Positions 12,372 through 24,260 of a stretch of DNA of 64,000 bases are shown here, piece by piece. Every line of letters begins with the position of its first letter. Position 1 is the stretch's first letter. A program made the position numbers and the translations under genes. The DNA is from Rutidosis leptorrhynchoides (Eukaryota; Streptophyta; Magnoliopsida; Asterales; Asteraceae): NCBI RefSeq assembly GCF_046630445.1, contig NC_092335.1, positions 317,054,001 through 317,118,000 of the forward strand, in the 5' to 3' direction. The notes under the pieces are model-generated. The model searched no databases. It worked only from the letters and a program-made list of their open reading frames with translations, and was not told where the DNA came from.

Positions 12372-13463
12372 TTTGATGCTGAGGTCCGTGGATTTACAGC
12401 TGATTTTTGAGAAAAATTTTCAAGGTTTTTCGTAGTCTCTACAACTGGTCTGGACGACAACTTCCTGACCTACATCAAGAAGCGCGTGTCTTTTTCTCGA
12501 AAGACTTTACTTCCTTTTAAATTCCATTTATATTACAATAAACTCGGTAAAACTGATTAATATCGTCCAAAACAAAAGTATTTTCAATTATTTGTACAAA
12601 AATATGTGATATATGTTCTAAATAACTTGGTAAATTTTTCCCACACTTGGCTTTTATTTTTCTTTCTTTACCTTTTTATTCTCCTCTATTCTATTTTAAA
12701 TGAATTCAAGCATTTTGGGTTGTTTCTCAATTTATGTCATTTCCGAGGTAACAATAATTTCGGTGTTAACACCTAGTTTTATCGTTCATAAATATGTATA
12801 AACATGATTTTGAATTCATTTATTTGAAAATTTTTAAAAATTTTACTAGAATTGGGTAGTCAGTATATAAGACTAGGGTTGTTCTTTATTATCAGAGAGC
12901 ACTAGATTCTAATACAACTACTGCGTTACTAGTATTTTTAATGGTAACCAAGTGTTTGAATTAAAATTTTAAAACCAGAAAGAATTTAATCCCTTCCCAC
13001 ACTTAAGATCTTGCAATGCCCTCATATGCAAGAAATCAGTAATAATTTAAATTATTGAGGGTGATTAGCGTAGAAAAATGATTAAATTTTATCAAAGTTT
13101 CCAAACATATTGTTGTATGCTTTGAATGATAAATGGTGCACTTCATTTGTTCATTCCGTCTGTTGTTATTTCACATATATTTTGTATTTTGTCGTCAAAA
13201 TTAATAGCTTTTGCTGAACTTAATGTCAGTCTTTGAAAATGCGTTGTTTTACCCTGTTGTGTACATGAGATAAAATACATACAATACAAATATAAACATG
13301 TATGGTAATTTGAAATGGGACTTAATATCCCACTTTCAAATCAAATATGAAATATTAGTAAAAAATAGTAAACATATTAAACATTACATTAAAGTATCAA
13401 AATATTAAATGTTTAGCATAAATAGATAAAAATAATAAAAGAGAAGACATCACCAATGGAACA
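12372..13463 (-). other. Non-coding 3' region of Athila element
   Basis: AT-rich sequence downstream of the env-like ORF. I see no ORF of interest. It contains one copy (12756-12776) of the AATTTCGGT-N6-ACCTA motif repeated between the other Athila ORFs. It ends abruptly where the LTR of A begins. Confidence 0.6.
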
Positions 13464-14886
13464 CTATTGATTTGGATAAGGGTTCCAATTCATATCGTCG
13501 TTCGGGTTCCATGGTTGGTGATAGGTGTTCTGGTAGGCTTGATTGGGGTCGTACGTTTCATAGGGTGATCGCATGTCGGGCTGATGTGGTGGATAGTAAG
13601 CAGGCCAAGTCGAGATGTAGTTATTTGGTACCTGATATGATAGCTGGCTCATGATTTGGTGCTGATGAACTTGCCAGCTATCGTGTTGGCGTCGCCTGGA
13701 AGTCTCATACTCATTCGCGGCTTGCCACTGCTGATACCGACGATGCCTATCCTCATTAGTCATTTCTACCTCATCTATACGCTGGAAAACGTTAGTAGCA
13801 ATATCCCAAATGACATCCCTAATGTCATTCGCTTCCTCCATCTCATCATCTGAACCCCTCTCTACCTCTCCTAGTTAATACCTTTGCACCTTGATAGACT
13901 TGCGAACCTAAAGTCTCGTCCTGTTCCCTACATACCATCATCGGACCCCCTTGATCCCTATCTACACCCAAATACTCTCCAATGAGAGTAATAAAAATAC
14001 CTCCTCCTATTATTCCCCCTTCCTGTATTCCTTCCACCATTTTGGATAGATAAAAACCAACACAGTAGGGTATATTAACAAAGCTTCTAGTGTTTCGAAT
14101 GCACTTAAGGTAAAATAAATCGTGTAGGGTCATTTTTTCCTTGTTGTTACCTCTTTGTGTAATCGAGTTTGCTAAGAATCTATGTATTATACGAAGCTCG
14201 GCTTTATTAATATCTAAATAAGAGTGTCTTCCTCCCCGCGTAAACACATTGAAATTTGACATACGCCTCCAGATGGCGTTAGCGTCAAAATTTCTATCTA
14301 ACCGCTCACCATGATAAATCAAATTTGTATAATTAGGTGATAGTAATTCAGCGGGAGTGTAAATCTGTAAAGCCCTGGCCATGTCCAGCATGGACATCCT
14401 GTACATCCTACGACCAAGTAAAAATCTAAGAAAACTCTTATCATCTAACCTATCTACATCCTTATTAAAAGCTATAGTACTCATTAGCTCAACACACCAC
14501 TCTTTATATACAGGCCTACGAGTGGTAAATAAACGTTCCCAATCAGTAAAAGAAGAGCTTCCATACCTTTGGATTAGATGCTGCCTAACTGGGTTAACTA
14601 GGTGGACCCTTTTCAAAGGCTCCCAATCTATTACCCTTGGTACTTCTACATTTTTGGTCTAAAGCTTAAATTTGTTACTTTGGTACGTCAGGTAATCTCT
14701 CCAACTTCTATCAATTCTTAAATTAGAATGCAACTGTTCTTCATGAATTGTTGGATGTTCTATTATATGGTAAACGGGAAATACTACGTAGGCAATAAAA
14801 AATTGTGGCTCCGGCTCATAGTATGGTACGTGTTGATCATAATGTTGTTGTTGTTCAGGTTGGTGTTCCGGTTCATGATATTGCAT
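13464..14886 (-). pseudogene. Athila env-like/ORF-1-type protein, broken
   Basis: Three pieces read consecutively: 14886-14659, 14616-13846 and 13841-13464. The first two are in the same frame and separated by one stop near 14659. The third is in a shifted frame, so an indel lies near 13846. The 256-aa middle piece contains ARALQIYTPAELLSPNY, IYHGERLDRNFDANAIWRRM and a RIIHRFLANSITQRGNN block that resembles the Athila ORF family downstream of pol. The C-terminal piece is rich in Gln, Tyr, Pro and Trp. Its biochemical role is unknown. Athila elements often carry an env-like ORF here, but I see no clear signal peptide or fusion peptide. Confidence 0.65.
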
Positions 14887-16731
14887 CTCTGACTGTGGTT
14901 CCAGATCAGGTTGCCTAGACGATGATGCACCATCCGTATCTGTATTTCTCTACAAAACACATTAAATACAAAATTTGTGCATCAAAATATGCATTAGTGT
15001 TAGCAAAATAACAAACTAAAACAATTATAATAACATGTTTAATCCATATTAAACTTATACTCATTTTCATATTTTTATCAATTCTACACATTTTCAAATA
15101 ATCATATATGAAAATGTTTACAAAGTTTATAAGCTTTTATCTCAAATAACATGTCAAAATAATCATTACTAGCAATTAAATAGGTTTCAAATGGTATTTA
15201 TATCAAATTAATCAAGTTCGTGAATTTTAGACTTAAAAAGTCTACTTTAATTCTCAAAAATCATGTTTAGGATCATTTAGCTACCTAAACATGTTACACT
15301 ACTTTATTTAGCACTAATTCATAACAAAAATCGACCATAACCTTTTTATATCAAAAAGCCCCAAATTGCTCAAGAACACAAACCCTAGATTTCTAAAAAT
15401 TTTGAAGTTTAAGGCTTCAAATCATGACAAATAGCATCAATCTAGGTTATACATGCATAATATACTAATAATTTAACTCTAATTAAGCTAGAAATCATCA
15501 AAATTAAATTAGGTAAAATAGTGGTAATTATCACTAAAACTGAGAAATTTAAGAGTTTAGGGGTGAAATTTCTACCTTTTTGCTTCCCCATCTGAAGAAA
15601 GGCATGATTATAGCGGATTATTGCAAGAAATTTCGAGTAATTTGGTTGAAAAATGATGATTTTTGAGAGGGTTTTGTGTGTATTTGCGTATGTTTGTGTG
15701 TGATGAGTGTGGACAGAAGCAGCTCGCTGCTCTTTTTGTTCCTGACCAGCATTTGTTTCCCCATGCGACCGCATGGTATTGAAGCACAAACCCCATGCGA
15801 TCGCATGGGGTGTATTTTCCTTTTTTTTTTTAATAAAATCATTTACTTATGAAGCAATTAATTAATTTTAAAAATTTGTTTTCTTTTTAGAATGAAGGCG
15901 TTTCGGTACGTTGACCTAGTTCGTCCCTCGAGAAAATTTTAAAAATTTGTCTTTTTAAAGCTATTGTTTTAAAAGCAAAGATTTTTGGGTTTTTTAAATG
16001 TTTTTTGCATACTTTAAATCAATAAGATTAAAAATAATGATAATAAAATCTCTCGTCCCGCCCTCGGGTAAAGCAATTTCGGTTCAACGACCTAGTCTTC
16101 AACTCACGACGAATTTTATAAATCACATTTTTAACTTAATGAAATAAAGTACATTTTTGTTTTTAAATTCACACCAAACTTAAATTTAAAATGCATAAAA
16201 TTAAAAATTCATATTAATATTATTAATATTTTTATACATTAATTTTACAAACTTATATATAAAATATTAATTTTTAAAATATTTAAAAACTTAAATATAT
16301 TGATTTAAAAAGATTTACAATATTAATTTAATATTTATATATTAATTTTAAAAACAAGGTAAAAATAAATTTAAAAATCTGTTTGGTCTTTTTTATCCCA
16401 CTTTAATCAATCAAATATTATCAAAAATATACGCCCCTCTTTTGGGTAAAGTAATTTCGGTTATTTTACCTATTTTTACTCCTGGCGAATTTTTGAAATA
16501 TTTTGGATTGATTGATTAAAGATATTTATACCTGAAGAATAAACGGTAAATTTCGCAGTGATGTAATAAATTTTTGTATGATATCAATAATTTCGGTTTA
16601 GCATACCTAATTTTATTGAATATCAATTTAATACTTTATAGCGAACGATTGAGCGTTTATTATCAAAAGGTTAAAAGCAATAAATAAAAATAAAAATAAA
16701 ACTGTACACACTTACCTGTGAGATAGAATTC
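14887..16731 (-). other. Non-coding spacer between Athila pol/CCHC ORF and env-like ORF
   Basis: No supported gene. It contains palindrome pair 1 (15761-15810) and four copies of the AATTTCGGT-N6/7-ACCTA motif at 15899-15920, 16075-16095, 16453-16472 and 16589-16610. Short ORFs at 15442-15842 only reflect reading through the palindromes. Confidence 0.6.
15761..15810. repeat. Palindrome pair 1: CATGCGACCGCATG and CATGCGATCGCATG, 32 bp apart
   Basis: Cores at 15762-15775 and 15794-15807. The second extends to a perfect 20-bp palindrome, CCCCATGCGATCGCATGGGG. The 18-bp spacer is unrelated to the spacers of the two other pairs. Confidence 0.92.
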
Positions 16732-17148
16732 TCAGAGACCTGCTTTAGCCGACTCATAGGAGAGTCGTGTGATTTGATTTTCCATAGCTACATAAGCGTA
16801 ACCTCGATTCTTTAATAACTTTTCTTCTAAACATATGAAAGGTCCTTCTCTGCATAGAGTAACAAATTCGTTATTTGAATATGTTTGATTGTTCGAACAT
16901 TTACCTTCATGTGACCATTTTCCGCATTTATGACATCTTTCAAAGTGTCGTGCTCTTCTTTTTGTTGCGGATTTTGATTTTCCTTTACCAAAATGTGTTT
17001 TATGATGATCTTTTCTGAGTTCTTTTCTCACTTCGTCCATTTTTCCTCTTATGAATGATACCAGTTCACTCGAGAAGATGTTATTATTACGTTTAGTAAT
17101 CATAGCGTGTAGTAGTAGATCATGGTTCAGATCAAAGGAATTCTTCAT
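16732..17148 (-). CDS. Athila accessory ORF with CCHC knuckle (138 aa)
   Basis: Intact ORF just downstream of integrase. It has a basic stretch around residues 45-68 (KDHHKTHFGKGKSKSATKRR) followed by CHKCGKWSHEGKC, a C-x2-C-x4-H-x3-C variant knuckle. Similar short basic CCHC ORFs follow pol in composite Athila-like elements as I recall them. A nucleic-acid-binding role is likely but inferred. It could equally be a C-terminal pol extension that has become separated. Confidence 0.6.
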   Translation of the reverse strand: MKNSFDLNHDLLLHAMITKRNNNIFSSELVSFIRGKMDEVRKELRKDHHKTHFGKGKSKSATKRRARHFERCHKCGKWSHEGKCSNNQTYSNNEFVTLCREGPFICLEEKLLKNRGYAYVAMENQITRLSYESAKAGL

Positions 17149-17319
17149 CTCGTAAAACCTAAAAGAAATAAAAATTCAGAATGGAGGGAGAAAACTAGTT
17201 CTTTAGGGTCTGCTAGGGAAAGACCATGCAGATTCCATTCTCGAGAACTACACGAAAACAGAAAATCTAACTCTAACAGAAATACATATTACCCTTAAAA
17301 GATTCGAATCTCCCCACAC

Positions 17320-18972
17320 TTAGTTAGCTGTGGCGTTGAAATTGTAATTAACTTCGTTTTCAATTTCCATTGGACCATGTATGTAATGTTTAACTCTGTG
17401 ACCATTAACTTTAAATTCAATCCCATTTGAATTTATCAACTCTATTGTTCCATATGGAAAAACTCTTTTGACTATGAATGGTCCAGACCATCTTGATTTC
17501 AATTTTCTAGGAAATAGCTTGAATCGTGAATTGAAAAGAAGAACTCTGTCTCCTTCTTTAAATTCTTTTGAACTTCTGATTCTTTTATCATGTCATTTCT
17601 TCGTTCTTTCTTTATAGATTAACGAATTTTCATATGCTTCATGTCTTAATTCTTCTAATTCGTTTAGTTGACTTAACAGTAGACGACCAGCTTCATGCAA
17701 ATCAAGATTACATGTCTTCAAAGCCCAAAATGCTTTGTGCTAAATTTCTACTGGAAGGTGACATGCTTTTCCGTAAACAAGTTTAAAAGTTGTGGTTCCA
17801 ATTGGAGTTTTGTAGGCTGTTCTAAAAGCCCAGAGTGCATCCTCCAATTTTATGGATCATTCCTTTGGATTTGATCCTACGGTTTTCTATAGAATACGTT
17901 TTAATGCTCGGTTGGTATTTTCAACTTGTCCACTTGTTTGTGGATGATAAGCGGTTGAGATTTTATGAGTTACTCCATATCTTTTGAGAACTTTCTCAAG
18001 TTGATTATTACAAAAATGAGTACCCCGGTCACTTATTAAAGCTTTCGGTGTTCCGAACCTTGCAAAAAGACGTTTTAAAAAATTGACTACAACTCGTGCA
18101 TCGTTAGTTGGGAGAGCTTGTGCTTCCGCCTATTTAGATACATAATCAATAGCAACGAGAATATAGAGATTATTATGAGATTTTGGAAATGGACCTATAA
18201 ATTCAATACCCCAAACGTCAAATACTTCACATACTTGAATGACATTTTATGGCATTTCATCACGTTGACTTATTTTTCAGGCCCTTTGACATGCATCACA
18301 GGATTTACAAAGAAGGTGTGCGTCTTCGAAAATTGTAGGCCAATTTCTTGTTGTGAGTTGAGGCCCATAATGCCCTCCTGTTGGTCCTGTGTGACAATGG
18401 TTTAAGATTTGACTAGCTTCATCTCCGAATACACATCGGCGTATTATTCCATCAGGACAACTTTTGAATAAATGTGGATCTTCTCAAAAATAGTGTTTTA
18501 TATCACTAAAAAATTTCTTTCGTTTTTGGTACGACAACTCTTTTTCAAGGAATCCACATAGTAAATAGTTTGCATAGTCTGCAAACCATAGAATTTCATT
18601 ATAATCTATCTTCAAAAGATATTCATCAGGAAAGTTATCTTGTATAGTCGATTCATTTAGAACTTCTAATTCGGGATTTTCAAGACGAGAAAGATGATCA
18701 GCTGCGAGATTTTCTGCTCCCTTTTTATCTCAGATTTCAATATCAAATTCTTGTAAGAGTAAGATCCAACGGATTAATTGTGGTTTGGCATCTTGTTTTG
18801 AAAATAGGTATCTAAGAGCAGAATGATCGGTATAGACCACCGTTTTTGTTAGAACGAGATATGAACGAAATTTGTCAAAAGCAAAGACAATAGCAAGGAT
18901 TTCTTTTTCAGTAGTTGTGTAATTCGTTTGTGCTCCTTGTAATGTCTTACTAGCGTAATAAATAGGTTGAAA
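17320..18972 (-). pseudogene. Athila RNase H and integrase remnant
   Basis: Minus-strand translation continues from the RT ORF in frame, but with several stops from 18970 onward. RNase H features are visible (a [15 protein letters not shown] segment near 18830-18790). The integrase core is recognisable by AYHPQTSGQVE-type sequence near 17955-17920 and an upstream SDRGTHF near 18035. The last 60 codons (17502-17320) form an open C-terminus with KSRWSGPF and NGHRVKHY, typical of Athila integrase. Too many stops remain for function. Confidence 0.8.
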
Positions 18973-20526
18973 TCATTTTTCAATCCTTTGTCCTAAAACG
19001 ACTCCTATTGCAAAATCACTTGCAACGCACATGAGTTCAAATGGTAGATTCCAATTTGGAGTTATCATGATCGGCGCATTAGCGAGTTTTTCTTTAAGAA
19101 TATTAAAAGATTTGATGCATTCATCTGAAAAGATGAATGGAGCATCTTTTTCTAGGAGTTTATTCATAGGAGTGGCAATTTTAGAAAAATCTTTTATGAA
19201 ACGTCGGTAAAAATCAGCATGCCCTAGAAAACTCCTAACTCCTCTAACATTGGTGGGATGTGGAAGTTTAGCAATTACATCTACTTTAGCTCTATCCACT
19301 TCAATTCCTTCCATTGAAATTTTATGACCAAGAACGATGCTTTCTTTAACCATGAAATGGCATTTCTCCCAATTAAGAACTAGATTTGATTGCTCGCATC
19401 TAATAAGCATTCGTTCAAGATTAACTAGACATGATTCAAAAGTATCACCGAAGACTGAAAAGTTATTCATGAAAACTTCCATGCATTCTTCTATCATGTC
19501 GTGAAAAATCGCCATCATGCACCTTTGAAAGGTTGCAGGGGCGTTGCAAAGTCCAAATGGCATGCGTTTGTAAGCAAAAGTACCATAAGGGCACGTGAAT
19601 GTGGTTTTCTCTTGGTCCTCGGGTGCTATTGGAATTTGAAAATATCCGAAAAAACCGTCAAGAAAACAATAGTAACTGTTTCCAGCTAACCTTTCCAACA
19701 TTTGATCAATGAAAGGTAAGGGAAAGTGATCTTTTCTGGTGGCGTCATTTAATTTTCTATAATCAATACAAACACGCCATCCTATTACAGTCCTAGTGGG
19801 AATAATCTCATCTTTTTCATTTTTGATGACAGTCATGCCACCCTTCTTAGGTACGCATTGAACTGGGCTTACCCATGGACTATCAGAGATTGGATAAATT
19901 AAACCTGCATCGAGCAGTTTAATAATTTCTTTCTTAACAACATCTTGCATATTAGGATTTAGTCTTTGTTGGCATTGCACATAGGTTTTATGGCCTTCTT
20001 CTATAAGGATTTTATGTGTGCAATATGAAGGACTTATGCCTTTAATGTCATGAATCTTCCATGCAATAGCTGGTTTATGAGCTTTTAGTATAGAAATGAG
20101 TCGAGATTTTTCATTTTTTGTAAGAGAAGACGATATTATTACAGGTAATTCAGATTCACCATGTAAATAAGCGTATTCCAAATGGGTTGGAAGTGGCTTT
20201 AACTCTAATGTCAGTGGTTCTTCTATCGATGATTTGTATCGATATCTGTCTTCTTCTTTTAGCATTTGAAGTTCTTCTGTTGTTGGTTCGTATTCATTAG
20301 CCATAAGTGCAGCTAATATTTCAGCTTCATCAATTGGTTCAGTTCCTTCTCCTAAAGAACATTCTCCTGTTCCTTGTAATTCTGGAAATTCTTTTAACAA
20401 TTCTGCATGTGAATCTATAGTTTGAATATAATAACATGTATCATCTGCAGATTGTGGTTGTTGCATGGCTCTATCAACAGAAAAGGTAACACTCTCGTCC
20501 TCTAAATTTGAATTGCTTGGCTTCAA
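18973..20526 (-). CDS. Athila pol fragment: reverse transcriptase, 517 aa, catalytically altered
   Basis: Open for 517 codons. Residues 1-170 are the acidic spacer that normally follows the protease. The RT fingers and palm follow: CIDYRKLNDATRKDHFPLPF about 253-272, then FGYFQIPIAP and YGTFAYKRMPFGLCNAPATF. The active-site box reads FMNNFSVFG where the family has FMDDFSVFG, so both catalytic aspartates are Asn (codons AAT AAC near 19470). Downstream lie SFLGHADFYRRFI and the start of RNase H. The reading frame runs off through a stop into the integrase remnant. It overlaps the gag-end ORF (20474-20956) in another frame at a deletion junction. Confidence 0.85.
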   Translation of the reverse strand: MKPSNSNLEDESVTFSVDRAMQQPQSADDTCYYIQTIDSHAELLKEFPELQGTGECSLGEGTEPIDEAEILAALMANEYEPTTEELQMLKEEDRYRYKSSIEEPLTLELKPLPTHLEYAYLHGESELPVIISSSLTKNEKSRLISILKAHKPAIAWKIHDIKGISPSYCTHKILIEEGHKTYVQCQQRLNPNMQDVVKKEIIKLLDAGLIYPISDSPWVSPVQCVPKKGGMTVIKNEKDEIIPTRTVIGWRVCIDYRKLNDATRKDHFPLPFIDQMLERLAGNSYYCFLDGFFGYFQIPIAPEDQEKTTFTCPYGTFAYKRMPFGLCNAPATFQRCMMAIFHDMIEECMEVFMNNFSVFGDTFESCLVNLERMLIRCEQSNLVLNWEKCHFMVKESIVLGHKISMEGIEVDRAKVDVIAKLPHPTNVRGVRSFLGHADFYRRFIKDFSKIATPMNKLLEKDAPFIFSDECIKSFNILKEKLANAPIMITPNWNLPFELMCVASDFAIGVVLGQRIEK

Positions 20527-22359
20527 GTCTTTCTTTTCTCATTTTACTAGGGTAAGGAAGTAGTGGTTGGCATGGTTTAACATAAGGTTTATCCTTAACT
20601 GTGTTATCTTCATTAACCTTTTCAACTACCGGTTCTGTTTTCATGTCTTGCTCAGATTGTGGTTCTTGTGTAGTAGGATTAGAGTCATCAGAAATTTCAG
20701 GTATTTCAGGTGGTTTAAGTGTAATACCACTTCTTGTGGTAATAGCTTTAGCTGTTTCATTCCGGGGGCTAGCATTTGTATCGCTAGGTAGACTTCCAGG
20801 TTTTCTTTCACCTATCAACCTTGCTAGGTTGCTCACTTCTTGTTCCAGATTTTGAATAGAAGCTTGTTGATTTCTAAATGCTTGAGCATTTTGTTCATTA
20901 GTTTGTTTCTGAGATGTGAAAAACTGCATTTGAGATTCAACTAGCTTCGACATCATGTCTTCTAAATTTGGATTTTTATCATCAGTTTGTGGTGGTTTAT
21001 TTTGAAAAATAGGTCTTTGCTGATTGTAAGTATTGTTAGATACTTGTTGATTGCTAGGACCTTGTTGGTTGTTGTATGAAACATTTCGGTTATAATTCTG
21101 ATTTTGATTGTAGATTTATCTTGGCGGTTGATAATTATTCTGATAATTATTTCCAGGCCTTTGGTTCATGTATGAAACATTCTCTCTTTGTTCCATTGTT
21201 TGTTCAATACTGAGACAATCTTTTGTCAAATGTGGTCCTCCACAATGTTCACAACTAATTCGTATTGCATGAATATCTTTAGTCATCTTATCCATTCGTC
21301 TCTCGAAAGCATCTATCTTTGCGGACATGGAATCAAAGTCATGGCTAGAATCGGCTCTAGCCGCTTTAGATGATCTAACGATATCTTTTTCTTGATGCCA
21401 CTAATGTGAGTGGGATGCAGTGTTATCAATAATTTTGTAAGCTTCAGTTGCAGTTTTCTTCATAATGGAACCACCAGCTGCTATGTCGATGTCTTTTCGT
21501 GTAGTAATGTCGCATCCTTGGTAGAATATTTGTACTATTTGATAAGTATCTAAACCATGTTGAGGACATCCTCTCAATAACTTTCTAGATCTTGTCCACG
21601 CTTCATATAAGGTTTCATTTGGCTTTTGTGTGAACGTAACAATTTCTCCTTGAAGTCTCACGGTTTTAGATGCCGGAAAGAATTGTTTAAGAAAATTTTC
21701 AACTAAAACATCCCATGTATCAATCGCCCCTTCAGGTAACGATTCTAACTAATCTTTGGCTTCTCCCTTTAAAGTCCAGGAAAATAACATGAGATAGATC
21801 TGTTCATCTTCTACTTCTCTTATTTTCAATAGAGTACAGATCATATTAAAGGTTTAAAGATGTTCGTTTGGATCTTCCTTCGGCGCACCACTAAATTGGC
21901 ATTGATTAGTTACCATGTGTAGGATTTGTTCTTTGATTTCATAATCTGGCGCATTAATGTCTGGTTGAGTAATTGCGTGACCTTGGCCAGTGCGTTTAGC
22001 CCTCATTCGGTCTTCCATACTTAGAGGTTCCAGATTTTCCATGATTGAATTTGTTGAATTTGAATCACTAGAGGATTCTGACTTAATGGTTTCTTCCTCG
22101 ACAATCTCTGGATGAGTGATTTGTGGTTCAGGAGGAATGATTAGTGGTTCAGGATCTCTGAATTGTCCCTGAATATCCTCCGGATTCTCAATTGTGAGTC
22201 GGGTTCAAAAAATGGATTATCGAAAATTTGAATTGGAGTACTTGGTTGACTAGATGACGATTCTAAAGAAAAATTAACGGCGAAAATGTTGGCTAGATAT
22301 CTTGATCGAGTTACAGGTGGTGAACGTATAAAAGGTGGTGAACGTTTTGCTCGGTGCAT
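20474..22359 (-). pseudogene. Athila gag, fragmented
   Basis: Four or five frame pieces in order: 22359-22141 (N-terminus, MHRAKRSPPF), 22042-21854, 21661-21401 (capsid part, QKPNETLYEAWTRSRKLLRG), 21328-21116 (knuckle CEHCGGPHLTKDC) and 20956-20474 (coiled-coil QNLEQEVSNLARLIGERKPG then the LPYPSKMRKE linker). The pieces are separated by stops and shifts. After LPYPSKMRKERLEAKQ the sequence jumps to the post-protease spacer, so the whole aspartic protease is deleted. The capsid would assemble virus-like particles in an active copy. Confidence 0.82.
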
Positions 22360-23641
22360 TCACTCTATATCCTATTAGTTATAAAAGATAAAAAAATATA
22401 TAAGCTATCAAATTAATAAACTTTTTTGATTTTGCCCACGTTTCGAATAGCCAATAGATGCAGCAGGTAGCCAGGACCCTTTAAATCGGAAGCCCACAAC
22501 TCGCCACTAACAAATCCAACTATTACTACGAAGCAGAAAATTTTGGATGTCTATCAATTTAACCACTTAAATAATTTTTTTCGTTGAAATTTAAAGAAAA
22601 TAAAGAAAACTCTATATCCTAAAGAACTAGAGCGTCGGGAAATAAGAAAGAAAAAGAATGCGTCGAAAAACGTCAAAAAATAAAAGGTCGGAAAATAAGC
22701 GTCGAAAAATAATAAAAAGAATGTAAAGCGTCGAAACTTAAAAGCCTAAAAACTAAGAATTAAAACTTACGTCTAAAGGTATTAAAGCTTAAAGGAATTC
22801 CATATCCAAAACGGCAATTACTTAAAAATGCACTAAAATCTATCAAATATTAAAGCAATAAGCGACGTCGTAAAATTCTAAGGCGTCTAAATCTTAATCT
22901 AAAGAAAAAGTACTTAAAGGATTTTACGACAAAGCCTAAAAATCTAGAAATAAAAATAACTACGGCAAAAACTATATCTTAAAACTAGTTACGAAAAAAA
23001 ATACAAATTACGAAATAAAAAGATACAAAATATAAAAATAAAACTAAAAGTTATAAAAATACAATTTTTATAAAAATATTATTTTTATATTATTATTTTA
23101 TAAAAGTATTAATTTTAAAACTAATTAAAACTTAAAATACAGATTAATTAAAACTAAAACTAACTAATATTAAATTAAAACCCTAATTAATATTAATTAA
23201 TAATAATAATTATTAATAACCTAACCCTAATCGTACCAGTTTAAGGATCAGAGCTGTCTTTTCAAATCATGCGATCGCATGAGTTGTATGTTATATGTCC
23301 ATGCGGTCGCATGGATCCTGATACCAGGCCAGTTCTTGGGCTGCTACAGTACCTTGGCCCGATTACTTTTAATTAATTTTTTTTTTGTTTTATATTTTAT
23401 AGAAAATAAAATGTAAGAAAAACTAATAAAAAAATTAATTATTAGTTTTAATTTTTAACAAAAGGAATAAAAAATATAAACTTTTTAATTTAAACACTTA
23501 AAAATATAGAAATATATTTTTATTTTTATGTTTTTAAATTTTTAAATTTTTATATTTAAAACTCTTTATATTTTTACAAAAATAGTTTAAAAAACTTAAA
23601 TTTTTTTTTTTACTATAGCGTTTCGCTTTCGGCGTTGTTGA
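22360..23641 (-). other. Athila 5' leader (non-coding)
   Basis: Lies between the primer site and gag. It has no ORF of interest. Four or more GCGTCGAAA/GCGTCGGGAAA boxes occur at about 22630-22745, with GACGTCG/GGCGTCT variants near 22865-22890. AT-rich tracts follow, and palindrome pair 2 is at 23267-23314. It is long, as is usual for Athila leaders. Confidence 0.65.
23267..23314. repeat. Palindrome pair 2: CATGCGATCGCATG and CATGCGGTCGCATG, 32 bp apart
   Basis: Cores at 23268-23281 (16-bp perfect palindrome including flanking T/A) and 23300-23313. The spacing equals that of the other two pairs. Confidence 0.92.
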
Positions 23642-23661
23642 AGTCTCCGGCAGCGGCACCA
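23642..23661 (-). promoter_or_regulatory. Athila primer-binding site (tRNA-Asp type)
   Basis: The minus strand reads TGGTGCCGCTGCCGGAGACT, which resembles the complement of the plant tRNA-Asp 3' end (TGGCGCCGTTGCCGGGG) with about three mismatches. It sits eight bases from the LTR edge. Athila elements typically use this primer. Confidence 0.75.
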
Positions 23662-23907
23662 AAAATACTTGATGTTATGCGAGGTGTATACGAAATAGTT
23701 ATATTTTTACTACGAAATACTATTAAATACGATATGATTTTATACAAGTTATTTATTTATTTTTTTATAAAGTGGATATACCTAAACCTTGCTACAACAC
23801 TATAGGTAGTGTACCTAATCGTACAGTAGTGTAGTTTTTAGTAAGTCCGGTTCGTTCCGCAGGGAGCTAGCCAAGTTTAACGCTATATATATTTTAAACT
23901 ATATTTG

Positions 23908-23910
<3 letters not shown>

Positions 23911-23988
<78 letters not shown>
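23911..23988. repeat. (TA)n microsatellite
   Basis: About 78 bases of uninterrupted TA dinucleotides in the Athila LTR. Confidence 0.95.
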
Positions 23989-23990
<2 letters not shown>

Positions 23991-24109
23991 TAGTATTATT
24001 ATTATTATAAAAAGGGGGTTTTTACCGTTTAATGACCGGTTTGTCGATTTTATGTCTTAAGTCACAATTAAAACCTAATGTAAAATATTAAAAATAAATA
24101 TAACTTAAT

Positions 24110-24260
24110 TTAAAGCATAAAGTAAATGACGATAATAAAAGTGTGATAATTTAAAGTACGATAATTAAAGATGCGATAAATAAAATGACAGTAAATAAAA
24201 TTGCGATAATTATAAAGTACGATAATTAAAAGTGCGATAAAATATAAAATAAAGGAATTA
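24110..24260. repeat. Degenerate GTGCGATAATTAAA-type tandem repeat
   Basis: Roughly ten diverged units built from CGATAATTAAA, GCGATAAATAAAAT and GACAGTAAATAAA. The same kind of repeat appears at 47345-47490 and 59735-59880. Confidence 0.65.

Noticed and set aside
15442..15842. Three overlapping minus-strand ORFs around 15.6 kb
   Set aside because: They only share the palindrome pair and have no protein similarity; they lie in an Athila spacer.
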